From Chitinophagaceae bacterium (GTDB lineage: Bacteria; Bacteroidota; Bacteroidia; Chitinophagales; Chitinophagaceae): a stretch of 64,000 nt of DNA. The DNA is taken from the NCBI GenBank assembly GCA_016713965.1, contig JADJOC010000009.1:62001-126000 (forward strand). Direction: 5' to 3'. Made by a program: the position numbers and the translations under genes. Below are positions 16,845 through 25,523 of this stretch, one piece after another (the first letter of the stretch is position 1; each line of letters starts with the position of its first letter). Below the pieces are notes generated by a model, which worked only from the letters and a program-made list of their open reading frames with translations, did not search any database and was not told the DNA's origin.

Positions 16845-17069
16845 AACAATGATTATAACGCCAAAGATAACATTAACATTGATTAATAATAAGTTTAAAA
16901 TTCATTGTACCAGATTAATTCAACCTGGCAAAAAAATCTTTAATAAAATATTTTATCATAAAAAAAATTGATAGCTTAGTAATGCAAAAAATGTAAGTGG
17001 TAATACAATCTTATTTCAACAAAGTTGAATAATTGTAGCCCGCTATAATTAAACCGCATATATTATCCA

Positions 17070-17077
17070 TATTTTTG
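17070..17077 (+). promoter_or_regulatory. Possible -7 element (TATTTTTG) before doxX-like gene
   Basis: TATTTTTG fits TAnnTTTG and lies 27 bases before the ATG at 17105. No clear -33 element. The rest of the gap 16845-17069 shows only AT-rich sequence. Confidence 0.45.
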
Positions 17078-17104
17078 ATTCAAAAATTACCTTAATTTAT
17101 TATT

Positions 17105-17512
17105 ATGAAAAAATTATTATCCACTAAATATTCCACCAGTTCGTTTAGCGCTGCAATGCTTATTTTACGTTTAGGCCTTGGTATTTTGATGCTGCATCAT
17201 GGATATGGCAAGCTTACTCATTTTGGATCTATGCAAGGTAAGTTTATGAATTTTATGGGATTGGGCCCTAAAATATCTTTAGCACTGGTAGTATTTGCAG
17301 AATTTTTCTGTTCAATATTTTTAATACTGGGATTATTTACGAGGCTAAGTACCATACCTTTAATTATCACTATGTGTGTAGCTTTGTTTAAAGCACATCA
17401 TGCTGATTTTTTTGGAGAAGGCCAGGTAGCTGCTCTATATCTTACAGGATATTTGGTATTACTATTTGTAGGACCAGGAAGAGCTAGCATAGATGGGATG
17501 GCAGGAAAATAA
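17105..17512 (+). CDS. DoxX family membrane protein
   Basis: 135 residues with four predicted membrane helices. The family hallmark is visible as RLGLGILMLHHGYGKL near residue 22, then FAEFFCSIFLILGLFTRL and the C-terminal FVGPGRASIDGM. DoxX-like proteins are inner-membrane proteins of poorly known role, some linked to redox or thiol stress. It ends 9 bases before the thioesterase gene, so the two are probably co-transcribed. Confidence 0.9.
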   Translation: MKKLLSTKYSTSSFSAAMLILRLGLGILMLHHGYGKLTHFGSMQGKFMNFMGLGPKISLALVVFAEFFCSIFLILGLFTRLSTIPLIITMCVALFKAHHADFFGEGQVAALYLTGYLVLLFVGPGRASIDGMAGK

Positions 17513-17521
17513 ATTTGAAAA

Positions 17522-17931
17522 ATGTTTATCACCGAAACGCAAATACGGGTTCATTACGCACTTACTGACCAGATGGGTGTAGTGTATTATGGCCATTATG
17601 CCCAATTTTATGAAATCGGCCGCACGGAAGCCATACGACAGATTGGTTTTACTTATAAAGAAATAGAAGCGTTAGGTATTATCATGCCAGTGGTAGAAAT
17701 ACATAGCAAATTTTTAAAGCCGGCTAAATATGATGATTTAATAACTATAAAACCACTCTTAAAGAACTACCAGTGGATCATAAAATAGTTTTTCATGCTG
17801 AAATTTATAATGAAAAAAATAAACTACTGAACACCGGCATAGTAACCTTGTTTTTTATAGAAGCCAAAACCATGAAGCGTGCCAGCATGCCAGCTATATT
17901 AAAAGAAAAGCTGGAGCAATACTTTATTTAA
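17522..17931 (+). pseudogene. Acyl-CoA thioesterase, 4HBT hot-dog fold, one-base frameshift
   Basis: The start MFITETQIRVHYALTDQMGVVYYGHYAQFYE is the YbgC/4HBT motif, with the aspartate of TDQMGVVYYGHY being the usual catalytic residue. The frame stops at 17788, but one extra A near 17750 restores LKELPVDHKIVFHAEI and a normal end at 17931, giving about 136 residues. The reconstructed end overlaps the converging DUF6526 gene by 4 bases. The lesion is in an A-run and is probably a read error. Confidence 0.85.
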
Positions 17932-18362
17932 ACCCTGTAATAATCCCCACGCCAGTTTCTAATTTCCATTTTAATTTGCCTGGCTGTAAGTTTTTCTTCA
18001 ATTGCCCTTTTAGCTAAAGCAACAAACTCATCATCACCTGCAAATCGCAGCGCTATTATTTGGCCCAGCCTCAACCTGCTGTCCATTCTTTCATGGGTTA
18101 ATAAAAAATACCTGAAGCTTTCCTCCACACGGATAGCCCTGTCCTGCGCTTTTAAAGCAAACTTCCGGCTAAACCATAAAATAAATCCTAATGCAATGGC
18201 AATACCACAGATCAGTAATGCATTGAATACATCTGCGTTTTTATTAAATGCATTACATAAATTAATAAAAGCACCTACTAAAATGGTCAACACCAATAAT
18301 AAAGCTACGCCATGATAAATGGGTACCAGCTGTGTATGATTTTTAAAATTTTGTTGTTTCAT
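17928..18362 (-). CDS. DUF6526 family membrane protein
   Basis: 144 residues. Two membrane helices (about residues 16-36 and 47-65) are followed by a soluble basic tail with RVEESFRYFLLTHERMD and RLGQIIALRFAGDDEF, which I recognise as the DUF6526 pattern of Bacteroidota. Function unknown. It converges on the thioesterase gene. Confidence 0.75.
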   Translation of the reverse strand: MKQQNFKNHTQLVPIYHGVALLLVLTILVGAFINLCNAFNKNADVFNALLICGIAIALGFILWFSRKFALKAQDRAIRVEESFRYFLLTHERMDSRLRLGQIIALRFAGDDEFVALAKRAIEEKLTARQIKMEIRNWRGDYYRV

Positions 18363-18467
18363 TGGGCGATTTTTTGATGGTTATTATAAAAAAATACAAG
18401 TCATTAAAGATAGATACTCATAATGGCAAAATTTAATTATCAAAAGTAAAAGATTTAATTTTGAATT

Positions 18468-19724
18468 ATGCAATCCATACAAGCTTCCATCATCACAATA
18501 GGCGATGAATTATTAATAGGCCAAGTAATAGACACCAACAGCGCCTGGATGGCACAACAGCTTAATCATGCCGGGATACGTGTAATACGACGGGTAGCAG
18601 TAGGCGATGTATGGGATGAAATATGGCAGGCGCTGGAGGAAGAAACAAAAATTGCTGATATTATTTTAATTACTGGCGGCCTCGGCCCTACTGCTGATGA
18701 TATTACCAAACCTTTGCTTTGCAAATATTTTAATGGTAAAATGGTAGTAAACCAAGAGGCCTTAAAAAATGTGCAACATATTTTTGAAAATATTTTAAAA
18801 CGCCCCATGATTGAGCGTAATGCCAAACAGGCAGAAGTTCCTGATACATGTACTGTTATTCAGAATAAAAGGGAACGGCCCCAGGCATGTGGGTTTAATA
18901 AAAACAATAAAATATTTGTAAGCATGCCAGGTGTACCGTATGAAATGAAAGGAATGATGGAAGAGTACGTAATTCCGGCTTTATTACAACAATTCAAACC
19001 ACCACATATTACCCATCGCACTTTACTTACCGCAGGTATTGGCGAATCTTATTTAGCCGAGCTGATAAAAGATTTTGAAACAGCATTGCCATCTTACATA
19101 AAACTAGCTTACCTGCCTGGTTATGGATTGTTAAGGCTTCGTTTATCCTCTACCGGGGGTGATAAGGAAAAAGTAGAAAAAGACATACAGCAGCAATTTG
19201 ATGAATTACAGATTTTGGTGAAAGATTACCTGGTTTCCAACCTTGATGAAACTATGGAAGAAGTAGTGGCCAAACTACTCCTGTCTAACAACAAAACTGT
19301 TTCCACTGCTGAAAGTTGTACCAGCGGGCACATTGCACAGCTTTTTACTGCTATGGCCGGAGCTTCAGCTTATTACAATGGCAGCGTGATAAGTTATTCC
19401 TACCAGGCCAAGGAAGATTTGTTGCAGGTAAATCATGAAACTTTAACCAACAAAGGGGCTGTAAGCGAAGAAGTAGTGATAGAAATGGCCAAAGGTGCAT
19501 TAGCAAACCTTAAAAGTGATTTTACAATTGCGGTATCCGGCATAATGGGCCCCGGTGGCGGCCTCCCTGACAAACCTGTAGGCACAGTTTGGGTGGCAGT
19601 AGCCAGCAAACAAAAAATAAAAACAAATAAATTTCAGTTTAGGTTCGACAGGCAACGCAATATACAGCTTACGGCAATGAATGCGCTGAATATGCTGAGA
19701 CAGTTTATATTGGATAATCCTTAA
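18468..19724 (+). CDS. cinA: CinA family protein (MoCF-like and NMN amidohydrolase domains)
   Basis: 418 residues in two parts. Residues 1-170 form the molybdopterin-binding-like domain (ITIGDELLIGQVIDTNSAW, LITGGLGPTADDITK). Residues 255-415 form the CinA/PncC domain (STAESCTSGHIAQLFTAMAGAS, AVSGIMGPGGG) that in relatives hydrolyses nicotinamide mononucleotide for NAD salvage; the N-terminal part has ADP-ribose pyrophosphatase activity in some homologues. A normal full-length gene, followed by a CACGAATT palindrome. Confidence 0.95.
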   Translation: MQSIQASIITIGDELLIGQVIDTNSAWMAQQLNHAGIRVIRRVAVGDVWDEIWQALEEETKIADIILITGGLGPTADDITKPLLCKYFNGKMVVNQEALKNVQHIFENILKRPMIERNAKQAEVPDTCTVIQNKRERPQACGFNKNNKIFVSMPGVPYEMKGMMEEYVIPALLQQFKPPHITHRTLLTAGIGESYLAELIKDFETALPSYIKLAYLPGYGLLRLRLSSTGGDKEKVEKDIQQQFDELQILVKDYLVSNLDETMEEVVAKLLLSNNKTVSTAESCTSGHIAQLFTAMAGASAYYNGSVISYSYQAKEDLLQVNHETLTNKGAVSEEVVIEMAKGALANLKSDFTIAVSGIMGPGGGLPDKPVGTVWVAVASKQKIKTNKFQFRFDRQRNIQLTAMNALNMLRQFILDNP

Positions 19725-19730
19725 TTTAAT

Positions 19731-19797
19731 AACACGAATTACACGAATGTTAAAATAAAATTTGTATTAATTCGTGTAATTCGTTATAATTCGTGTT
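19731..19797. repeat. CACGAATT word palindrome after cinA
   Basis: The words AACACGAATT and ACACGAAT at 19731-19748 recur as reverse complement at 19770-19797, with an extra unit on the right side. It lies 7 bases after the cinA stop and would form a strong RNA hairpin, but without a T-run. It belongs to the general class of word palindromes in this window. Confidence 0.75.
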
Positions 19798-19854
19798 ATA
19801 AGATAGTCAAACAGGATTAAGCACAACCAATATGGTCTGTTACACATAAATAAT

Positions 19855-19862
19855 TACCTTTG
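19855..19862 (+). promoter_or_regulatory. Promoter -7 element (TACCTTTG) for the E2 gene
   Basis: TACCTTTG lies 50 bases before the E2 ATG and matches the Bacteroidota consensus; the -33 region is weak. Confidence 0.65.
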
Positions 19863-19911
19863 GCCGTGATTTTAAAATTTACCATAAAATAATCTCAAAT
19901 AAAATAGCCAT

Positions 19912-21297
19912 ATGAGTTTAGTTGATTTAGTAATGCCCAAATTAGGCGAAAGCATTATGGAAGCCACCATTTTAAAATGGTATAAGAAAAAGGGCGATAT
20001 AATTAAACAAGATGAAACACTGTTGGATATTGCAACGGATAAAGTAGATAGCGAAGTGCCTTCAACAGCAGAAGGTGTGATTGAAGATATATTATTTAAC
20101 GAAAATGATGTGGTGCCTATTGGTACTGTAATCGCAAAAATAAGAGTAGGCGCTACCAGTTCAACTGCTACCGCTGCACAGGCCCCAACCCCGCAATATG
20201 AAGAAGCAAAAGTAATAGAGCATATCCCTTATCAACCTGCTGCCAGTCAACCAATTAACCAATCAACCAATAACGCTGTACGCTTTTATTCGCCCCTGGT
20301 TTTAAATATTGCACAGCAGGAAGGCATCAGCATGACGGAATTAGAAAATATACCTGGTACCGGGCAGGATGGAAGAATAAGCAAAAAGGATATTTTGTCT
20401 TATGTAGGTGTAAAAAAAGGTGGGCAATCGACCACCGACCACCGACCACCGACCACCGGGCAACAACCAACACAACAGGCCACTGTCATTTCAACTACTC
20501 AACCCCAAACTTCAAACCAGCAACTTCAAACCACCAACAACGACCAACGATCAACGGCCAACAATAATTTGCCAACCGTATACACCGGCAATGTGGAAAT
20601 TATTGAAATGGACCGCATGCGCAAATTGATTGCCAAGCACATGGTAGACAGTAAACATACCAGCGCACATGTTACAAGCTTTGCAGAATGCGATGTGACC
20701 AACCTGGTATTGTGGAGGGAAAAAGTAAAAAAAGATTTTGAAAAAAGGGAAGGCGAAAAAATTACATTCACCCCATTATTTATAGAAGCCATTGTAAAGT
20801 GTATTAAAAAATATCCATGGCTCAGCAGCTCTGTTGACGGTGATAAAATTATTATAAAAAAAGATTTGAATATCGGCATGGCCACCGCATTGCCAAGTGG
20901 TAATTTAATTGTACCAGTAATAAAAAATGCCGACCAGTTAAATTTAACAGGCCTCACCAAACAGGTGAACGGCTTAGCCAATGCAGCCCGTACAGGAAAA
21001 TTAAAACCGGATGATACCACAGGTGGTACATTTACTTTAACTAATGTAGGCACTTTCGGAAGCATTATGGGTACGCCAATCATCAACCAGCCGCAGGTAG
21101 CTATTATGGCTGTAGGTGCTATTAAAAAAAGGCCGGTGGTAGTAGAAACCCCACAAGGCGACAGCATTGCGATCCGCCATATGATGTACATTTCATTAAG
21201 TTACGATCACCGGATTATCGACGGGGGGCTGGGTTCTACCTTTTTAAATGCAGTATCCAAAGAACTCGAAAATTTTGACAGCAGCAGAACGATTTAA
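19912..21297 (+). CDS. 2-oxoacid dehydrogenase dihydrolipoamide acyltransferase (E2)
   Basis: Core subunit of a 2-oxoacid dehydrogenase complex. One lipoyl domain (residues 2-78, lipoyl lysine K44 in ATDKVDSE), a peripheral subunit-binding domain (about 124-165, YSPLVLNIAQQEGI ... GQDGRISKKDIL), then a Thr/Gln/Asn/Pro-rich linker (about 166-222) and the catalytic domain with SYDHRIIDGG (H433, D437). The single lipoyl domain and sequence favour a branched-chain or 2-oxoglutarate type; the substrate is not decidable. The linker is encoded by several word repeats seen elsewhere between genes. E1 and E3 genes are not adjacent. Confidence 0.92.
   Translation: MSLVDLVMPKLGESIMEATILKWYKKKGDIIKQDETLLDIATDKVDSEVPSTAEGVIEDILFNENDVVPIGTVIAKIRVGATSSTATAAQAPTPQYEEAKVIEHIPYQPAASQPINQSTNNAVRFYSPLVLNIAQQEGISMTELENIPGTGQDGRISKKDILSYVGVKKGGQSTTDHRPPTTGQQPTQQATVISTTQPQTSNQQLQTTNNDQRSTANNNLPTVYTGNVEIIEMDRMRKLIAKHMVDSKHTSAHVTSFAECDVTNLVLWREKVKKDFEKREGEKITFTPLFIEAIVKCIKKYPWLSSSVDGDKIIIKKDLNIGMATALPSGNLIVPVIKNADQLNLTGLTKQVNGLANAARTGKLKPDDTTGGTFTLTNVGTFGSIMGTPIINQPQVAIMAVGAIKKRPVVVETPQGDSIAIRHMMYISLSYDHRIIDGGLGSTFLNAVSKELENFDSSRTI
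20247..20569. repeat. Word repeats forming the E2 linkers
   Basis: Three word families lie inside the E2 gene: CAACCAAT-type units at 20247-20274, four exact tandem copies of the 7-base word ACCACCG at 20431-20458, and CTTCAAACC/CAACGATCAACG units at about 20505-20569. The 7-base unit is read in all three frames in turn, giving TTDHRPPTTG. The same words make intergenic palindromes at 2173-2260 and 56797-56858. Confidence 0.8.
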
Positions 21298-21343
21298 TTC
21301 AATATCATTTTTAAAGATCAGTTCAATATCATTTAAAGATCAG

Positions 21344-21377
21344 GCGGAAGTATAAAAGCTTCCGCTTTTATTTTTTG
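21344..21377 (+). terminator. Terminator of the E2 gene
   Basis: GCGGAAG and CTTCCGC arms around a short AT loop, followed by TTTTATTTTTT. It lies 47 bases after the E2 stop. Near-identical hairpins at 25349-25379 and, weaker, 45872-45900 show that it is part of a repeated unit. Confidence 0.8.
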
Positions 21378-21470
21378 CTATGTTACGGGCAGTTGTTTTT
21401 ATGGCGGCATCGTTGCCACGCTCGGTTCATCGGCAGTGCTGCTATTTGGCTTTTATAGTAGCGAAATTAT
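21378..21470. repeat. Composite dispersed repeat (GTTACGGGCAGTTG type), copy 1
   Basis: Directly after the terminator hairpin comes a shared stretch with the words TTACGGGCAGTTGTTTTTAT, CATCGTTGCCACGCTCGGTT and GGCTTTT. Copies follow the related hairpins at 25380-25462 and 45905-45980. The remainder to 21770 contains no gene that I can support. Confidence 0.75.
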
Positions 21471-21770
21471 TTAACTCCCATCTCCATCATCGCCTTATCG
21501 GACCAAAAAATGGCTTTTCCTTCGATTCAATTCTTTTTTGCACTAAAGAATAAGGAAATGCTGTATAAAAAAATGGAATTTGGCAAAAGATGATATCCCC
21601 TATTTTTATTCATCAGATAAATTTTATAGATCGGCATTGCAGGATTTTAATTTTAACTAACTTGTATAATGAGTTGGACGGGTAAAAGGAAGAAGGTTCG
21701 TGAAATACTTACCCGGGCGGCAGGGAATAAAAATTAGCTTATTTTTATATACAATATCTTAAAACAACTT

Positions 21771-22469
21771 ATGAAAAGTACTTACATTTTGATAATGCTG
21801 GCCTTCCTTTCTTGTAATAGCAAAATAAGGCAGCAAAACTACCCTGTTCTAAAAAATGATACTACCACAAATAAATCAGAAGACGAGTATTTTTCGTATG
21901 ACGATGAATATCCAAAAAACACTGTTATTAAATATGAAGACTTTACAATTGAAATTTTAAATTATCAGGTTCAAAATGAAGTAAATGAATTAGAAATAAA
22001 AGATACACTTGCGCTTGAAGAATGGATTGGAAGTAATTTAATAAACAGAAAAATAAATATCAAAACTCCTCATAAAAAACTCAAATTTATTATTGAATAT
22101 TCTTTTAATGATTTAATAGAAGAGCAATATGATAATTCTCGCAGTAAAGATTTTGAAAAATGGGAAAGAACCAGAAACAGGTGGGAAGGGTTTACACCAT
22201 ATCAAAAAATAGAAGAATTAGGTAAAAACGAATTCAAATTTCCAAATATTGAATGGTGGGATTACTGTGAAAAATTAAGAAAGAAAGAATTGAGCTTAAA
22301 AGATACGCTTGTTAATCTAAGTGGCGAAGCAGATAATATTGCAACACTGATTTATAAGGAAAAACCAGCGCTACATTCTGTAGAAAACATTTTTATAAAA
22401 ATAACAGTCATTAAAAAAAATAAAAAGAGCATAAAATATTTAAAAATTATAACAAGTAAAGGGTGTTGA
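21771..22469 (+). CDS. Putative lipoprotein of unknown function
   Basis: 232 residues. The N-terminus MKSTYILIMLAFLSCNSK is a lipoprotein-type signal with cysteine at residue 15, so it is probably lipid-anchored. The mature part is charged with many Lys/Glu residues and no recognised motif. It opens a run of same-strand genes separated by long repeat-rich gaps, and is more AT-rich than the neighbouring housekeeping genes. No family recognised. Confidence 0.65.
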   Translation: MKSTYILIMLAFLSCNSKIRQQNYPVLKNDTTTNKSEDEYFSYDDEYPKNTVIKYEDFTIEILNYQVQNEVNELEIKDTLALEEWIGSNLINRKINIKTPHKKLKFIIEYSFNDLIEEQYDNSRSKDFEKWERTRNRWEGFTPYQKIEELGKNEFKFPNIEWWDYCEKLRKKELSLKDTLVNLSGEADNIATLIYKEKPALHSVENIFIKITVIKKNKKSIKYLKIITSKGC

Positions 22470-22517
22470 AATATTATTCAATACCATTATACGTTCGTAA
22501 TTTTTTTTTTACTCCAA

Positions 22518-22544
22518 GCAACGTTTCCCGCTACAGAACGTTGC
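22518..22544. repeat. GCAACGT hairpin repeat
   Basis: A 27-base unit with GCAACGTT and AACGTTGC ends. The same layout is at 30678-30704, 31444-31472 and 50779-50805. The right arm here overlaps the TTG used as a possible -33 element. Confidence 0.7.
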
Positions 22545-22569
22545 AATAAGTATAAAGCATTTACCTTTG
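22541..22569 (+). promoter_or_regulatory. Promoter with -33 TTG and -7 TACCTTTG
   Basis: TTG at 22541-22543 and TACCTTTG at 22562-22569 are 18 bases apart, fitting the Bacteroidota consensus spacing. It lies 75 bases before the small gene at 22644. Confidence 0.65.
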
Positions 22570-22643
22570 CTGGCCGCACTTTGCCCTGCACAAAGAAGCA
22601 GTAATTTATAAATAATAAATATTAAAAACCAAAAATCAGATTA

Positions 22644-22967
22644 ATGAAAGAATTAGAATTAAAGGCTATTGACTTTAAAGAATCCCTTCCAGTTTGCTAC
22701 GAAGACCTGGAACCTTTTTTAATGAAAGAATTAAATAGCCTTAGGGAAAAACTTATCCTGTTGCCAGACGATGCGGATACTAAAACCAAAATGTCTTTAT
22801 TCCAGCAGACAGTTGAAAATTTAAATACTGTAGAAGACAACGAGGAAATAGAGAGCACAATTGATACGGAAGAACGTGAAGGCTTATGCGATGCCCTTTA
22901 TAAAATGGGAACTCTTGTCGGATTGGATGAATCAACCGACTACCTTGATAATTGGAGAAACTGGTAA
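22644..22967 (+). CDS. Small acidic protein of unknown function
   Basis: 107 residues, strongly acidic, predicted mostly helical, ending DYLDNWRNW. No recognised domain. It has its own promoter and stands alone in the repeat-rich block, a setting in which small acidic proteins are often immunity or anti-toxin proteins, but nothing in the sequence proves that. Confidence 0.6.
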   Translation: MKELELKAIDFKESLPVCYEDLEPFLMKELNSLREKLILLPDDADTKTKMSLFQQTVENLNTVEDNEEIESTIDTEEREGLCDALYKMGTLVGLDESTDYLDNWRNW

Positions 22968-23097
22968 CAGGGAAAAACTTCCGCTCCGCATTTAGCTTCT
23001 TTTACTCACCCTTGTTTAAAAATTTTTAAGCATTGATAAACCATTCCTTTAGTGGCAAGGCCATGGAAACATGTAAAAAGACAATATAACAAGTAAA

Positions 23098-23577
23098 ATG
23101 ACAAATAAAAAGCTCATCATAACAACAGGAACAATTCTGGTAAACAAAAACATAGAAAACGTGTTTGATTTTTTTGCTGATCCCGGCAACGACCACTTGT
23201 GGAGGGCAGAAATAAACCAAAGCAATGTAGACGGGCAATTGCAATCAGGCGTGACAGTTTCTGAGTATTCCTACTTATCCAAAAAAGCACCTGATAATTT
23301 AGTATTACTAAAATGTATACTGTTTGACAAAAACAGCATTGCAACATTTGAAACTCCCGACAACGCTAATTTTTACCTGAAAAGCCAACGACAAGTAAAA
23401 GCTGTTGCAGATAACATTACAGAAATTGTTTACACACTTGAATTTGACCCTGCGATTGTAAAATTTGCATTGGGCTTTGCATTGCCTAAATTCATTATTT
23501 CTTTAAAAGCAAATGCAGACATAAAAAAATATTTACGTAAACTAAAAATAATTTTAGAAAAAAACGAGAACGTTTGA
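23098..23577 (+). CDS. SRPBCC (START-like) family protein
   Basis: 159 residues with the polyketide-cyclase/START-like pattern: an N-terminal beta strand with NIENVFDFFADPGNDHLWR, a run of alternating strands and a long C-terminal helix (FIISLKANADIKKYLRKLKIIL). Such folds bind hydrophobic ligands; ligand and role are unknown. It may be a cassette-like single gene, with about 130 bases before it and 70 after. Confidence 0.75.
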   Translation: MTNKKLIITTGTILVNKNIENVFDFFADPGNDHLWRAEINQSNVDGQLQSGVTVSEYSYLSKKAPDNLVLLKCILFDKNSIATFETPDNANFYLKSQRQVKAVADNITEIVYTLEFDPAIVKFALGFALPKFIISLKANADIKKYLRKLKIILEKNENV

Positions 23578-23648
23578 CAGAATAAATAACCATATCACAA
23601 TGCATCCGGACGAAATAAATAGACAAGAACATTTTAGCACTTTATAGA

Positions 23649-24131
23649 ATGGCAAAGTATCAATATAAATTAGTCTGCGACCTTAAAATTATTCCTAAAA
23701 GCTTCATTACAGTAGCGGATAAGTTAGAAATATCATTACCCTGTATTAATTGCCAAAGAACACATAGAACAATAATATTTGAGGGTGTTAATAAAAAGGG
23801 GATTTGTACGCCAAGTGAAAAATGTACCGGGTTTCCTGGGAGCCTAATAAACAGAGAAATCATAAAGGAATCAGATGGAATCAAAATAAATTTTCTAATT
23901 GAGTTTGACTATCAGCCATTTGTTGATTTAAAATATAAAGTAGAATCTAAATTTGAAAATAATTGGGCCAGAGTCTATTTCTCTATCAGGTGCGCTGAAT
24001 GTCAAAAGGAAAAAACTATTTCTACTCAGGAAAACCTTGTAAGACCTTTTAATCACAAATGTGAATGTGGAAATATCTTATTTAGGGAAGAAGAAAGCCC
24101 TTTTGAATATATATTAATTGAAATAAACTAA
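23649..24131 (+). CDS. Protein of unknown function with cysteine pairs
   Basis: 160 residues. Three CxxC-like pairs (CINC near residue 35, CAEC near 118, CEC near 139) suggest one or two zinc-binding knuckles. No family recognised. It is followed immediately by the long repeat at 24140. Confidence 0.6.
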   Translation: MAKYQYKLVCDLKIIPKSFITVADKLEISLPCINCQRTHRTIIFEGVNKKGICTPSEKCTGFPGSLINREIIKESDGIKINFLIEFDYQPFVDLKYKVESKFENNWARVYFSIRCAECQKEKTISTQENLVRPFNHKCECGNILFREEESPFEYILIEIN

Positions 24132-24139
24132 TTGATTAT

Positions 24140-24335
24140 CGCTTCTCTTCCCAGGCGGGGTTTTCATCTCCAGCCCGGCAGCCCAGGCATGAAACCCCGA
24201 TGTATGCATACCCTTTAAAACAAAAAAACGCCAATTGCTTAAGCCGGTATAATATCTTTTAATCAAAAAAAATTCAAATTTATAAAGTGGGTTAACTAAT
24301 TTTATAAAGTACAATTACATCGGGGTCTCATGCTT
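24140..24335. repeat. Long direct repeat, copy 1
   Basis: About 190 bases closely matching 25095-25300, including CCCGATGTATGCATA, a long A-rich CGCCAATTGCTTAAGCCGG part and the core AAGTGGGTTAACTAATTTTA. The two copies bracket the gene at 24351-25001. A weaker third copy of the core lies at 29031-29098. Confidence 0.85.
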
Positions 24336-24350
24336 AGATAAAAAAGTACT

Positions 24351-25001
24351 ATGACGATAACTAATTTTTTAATTGCCTGCTCAGCTTTGCTTATCCTTTC
24401 AGTTATTATGTCTGTCAGATCTATTCGAAAAAAAGGCGGCATGATGGATATTCAAAATAATCAGCTTCTTGATTGGGAACCATTTGATTTTTTAGAGAAA
24501 CACTTTAATATTCCAAGAATGCAGAGAGTAAACTTTATAGGAATATTCAAAAACGGAATCAGGGAAGATTATTTTTATTTGAGTGTTGCAGATAAAATAA
24601 GTTTAGATGAAAAGAACGCCTACATTTTTGTCAGAAAAAAAATTAGCATTTTTGAAAAAAAATGGATCTATGTACTTTGGCTTGCTCTTTTGTTACCGTT
24701 TATTTTACGGGTTATTCCAATACAAAAAGGAATATTAGATAAATTTATCGATTTTATGCCGCTTATCGTTATGGCCTTCGCCTTATATAAATTGCGTTCA
24801 AAACCATATAAAGATGAATTACTTTTGATTCAAAAAAACATCTTACAAAAGATGTACGCATTTCTGTATAACGATAATTTTTTTGACAAAATTGAGTTAG
24901 AAGTTAGGTTAACAAAATTTGCCAGGGCAAGAGTTCCGTCTAATTATTATGATTTACCTAAAATTATCTCCCAGATAAATGAAAAGAAAAGTAAAACATA
25001 G
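24351..25001 (+). CDS. Membrane protein of unknown function
   Basis: 216 residues. One N-terminal membrane helix (about 4-22) and two more near residues 103-120 and 128-146, with a soluble region between and a charged C-terminal tail. No recognised motif. It is flanked on both sides by copies of a 190-base direct repeat, which makes it look like a movable or duplicated unit. Confidence 0.65.
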   Translation: MTITNFLIACSALLILSVIMSVRSIRKKGGMMDIQNNQLLDWEPFDFLEKHFNIPRMQRVNFIGIFKNGIREDYFYLSVADKISLDEKNAYIFVRKKISIFEKKWIYVLWLALLLPFILRVIPIQKGILDKFIDFMPLIVMAFALYKLRSKPYKDELLLIQKNILQKMYAFLYNDNFFDKIELEVRLTKFARARVPSNYYDLPKIISQINEKKSKT

Positions 25002-25094
25002 CCATTTTATTGCCGGGTTTTTAATTGCCTGTATTGAGTAATGGTATTCTCTTACCAGCAGGTTTTTATCTATAGCTACGCAGCCCCAAATGTA

Positions 25095-25300
25095 TGCATA
25101 CTCTTCCTTCCCAGCGGGGTCTTCATAGCCGGGCTTGGCAGCGTAAGCATTAGACCCCGATGTATGCATACTCTTTAAAACAAAAAAACGCCAATTGCTT
25201 AAGCCGGTATAATACCTTTTAATCAAAAAAAATTTAAATTTATAAAGTGGGTTAACTAATTTTATAAAGTACAATTACATCAGGGTCTCATGCTTGCGCT
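25095..25300. repeat. Long direct repeat, copy 2
   Basis: Matches 24140-24335 over most of its length with a few differences. A further partial copy of its first part (CCCCAAATGTATGCATAC) lies just upstream at about 25080. The gap 25002-25523 holds no gene, only this repeat and the next composite repeat. Confidence 0.85.
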
Positions 25301-25348
25301 ATTAGCCAGAGATATGAAGGCCGTGATGGGAAAAAATTTAAAGATCAG

Positions 25349-25462
25349 GCGGAAGCATAAAAGCTTCCGCTTTTATTTTGTTGTGTTATTGGCAGTTGAT
25401 CATTGAGCGTCATCGTTGTGTCACTCACTTGTACGGAATATCATTGTTGGGCTTTTATTCTA
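25349..25462. repeat. Terminator-plus-composite repeat, copy 2
   Basis: Perfect hairpin GCGGAAGCATAAAAGCTTCCGC followed by TTTTATTTT, then the GGCAGTTG ... CATCGTTG ... GGCTTTT stretch shared with 21344-21470 and 45872-45980. Confidence 0.8.
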
Positions 25463-25523
25463 TTTTGCTTAAAAAGATTATTACGCCTATTTTTGAATTA
25501 AGTGCAATTTTAAAAAATACCAC

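Noticed and set aside
20431..20458. Short tandem array read as a CRISPR
   Set aside because: The 7-base units have no spacers and no cas genes are present; it is coding sequence of the E2 linker.
24140..25300. Terminal repeats of an unknown insertion sequence
   Set aside because: The copies are direct, not inverted, and the gene between them has no transposase features.
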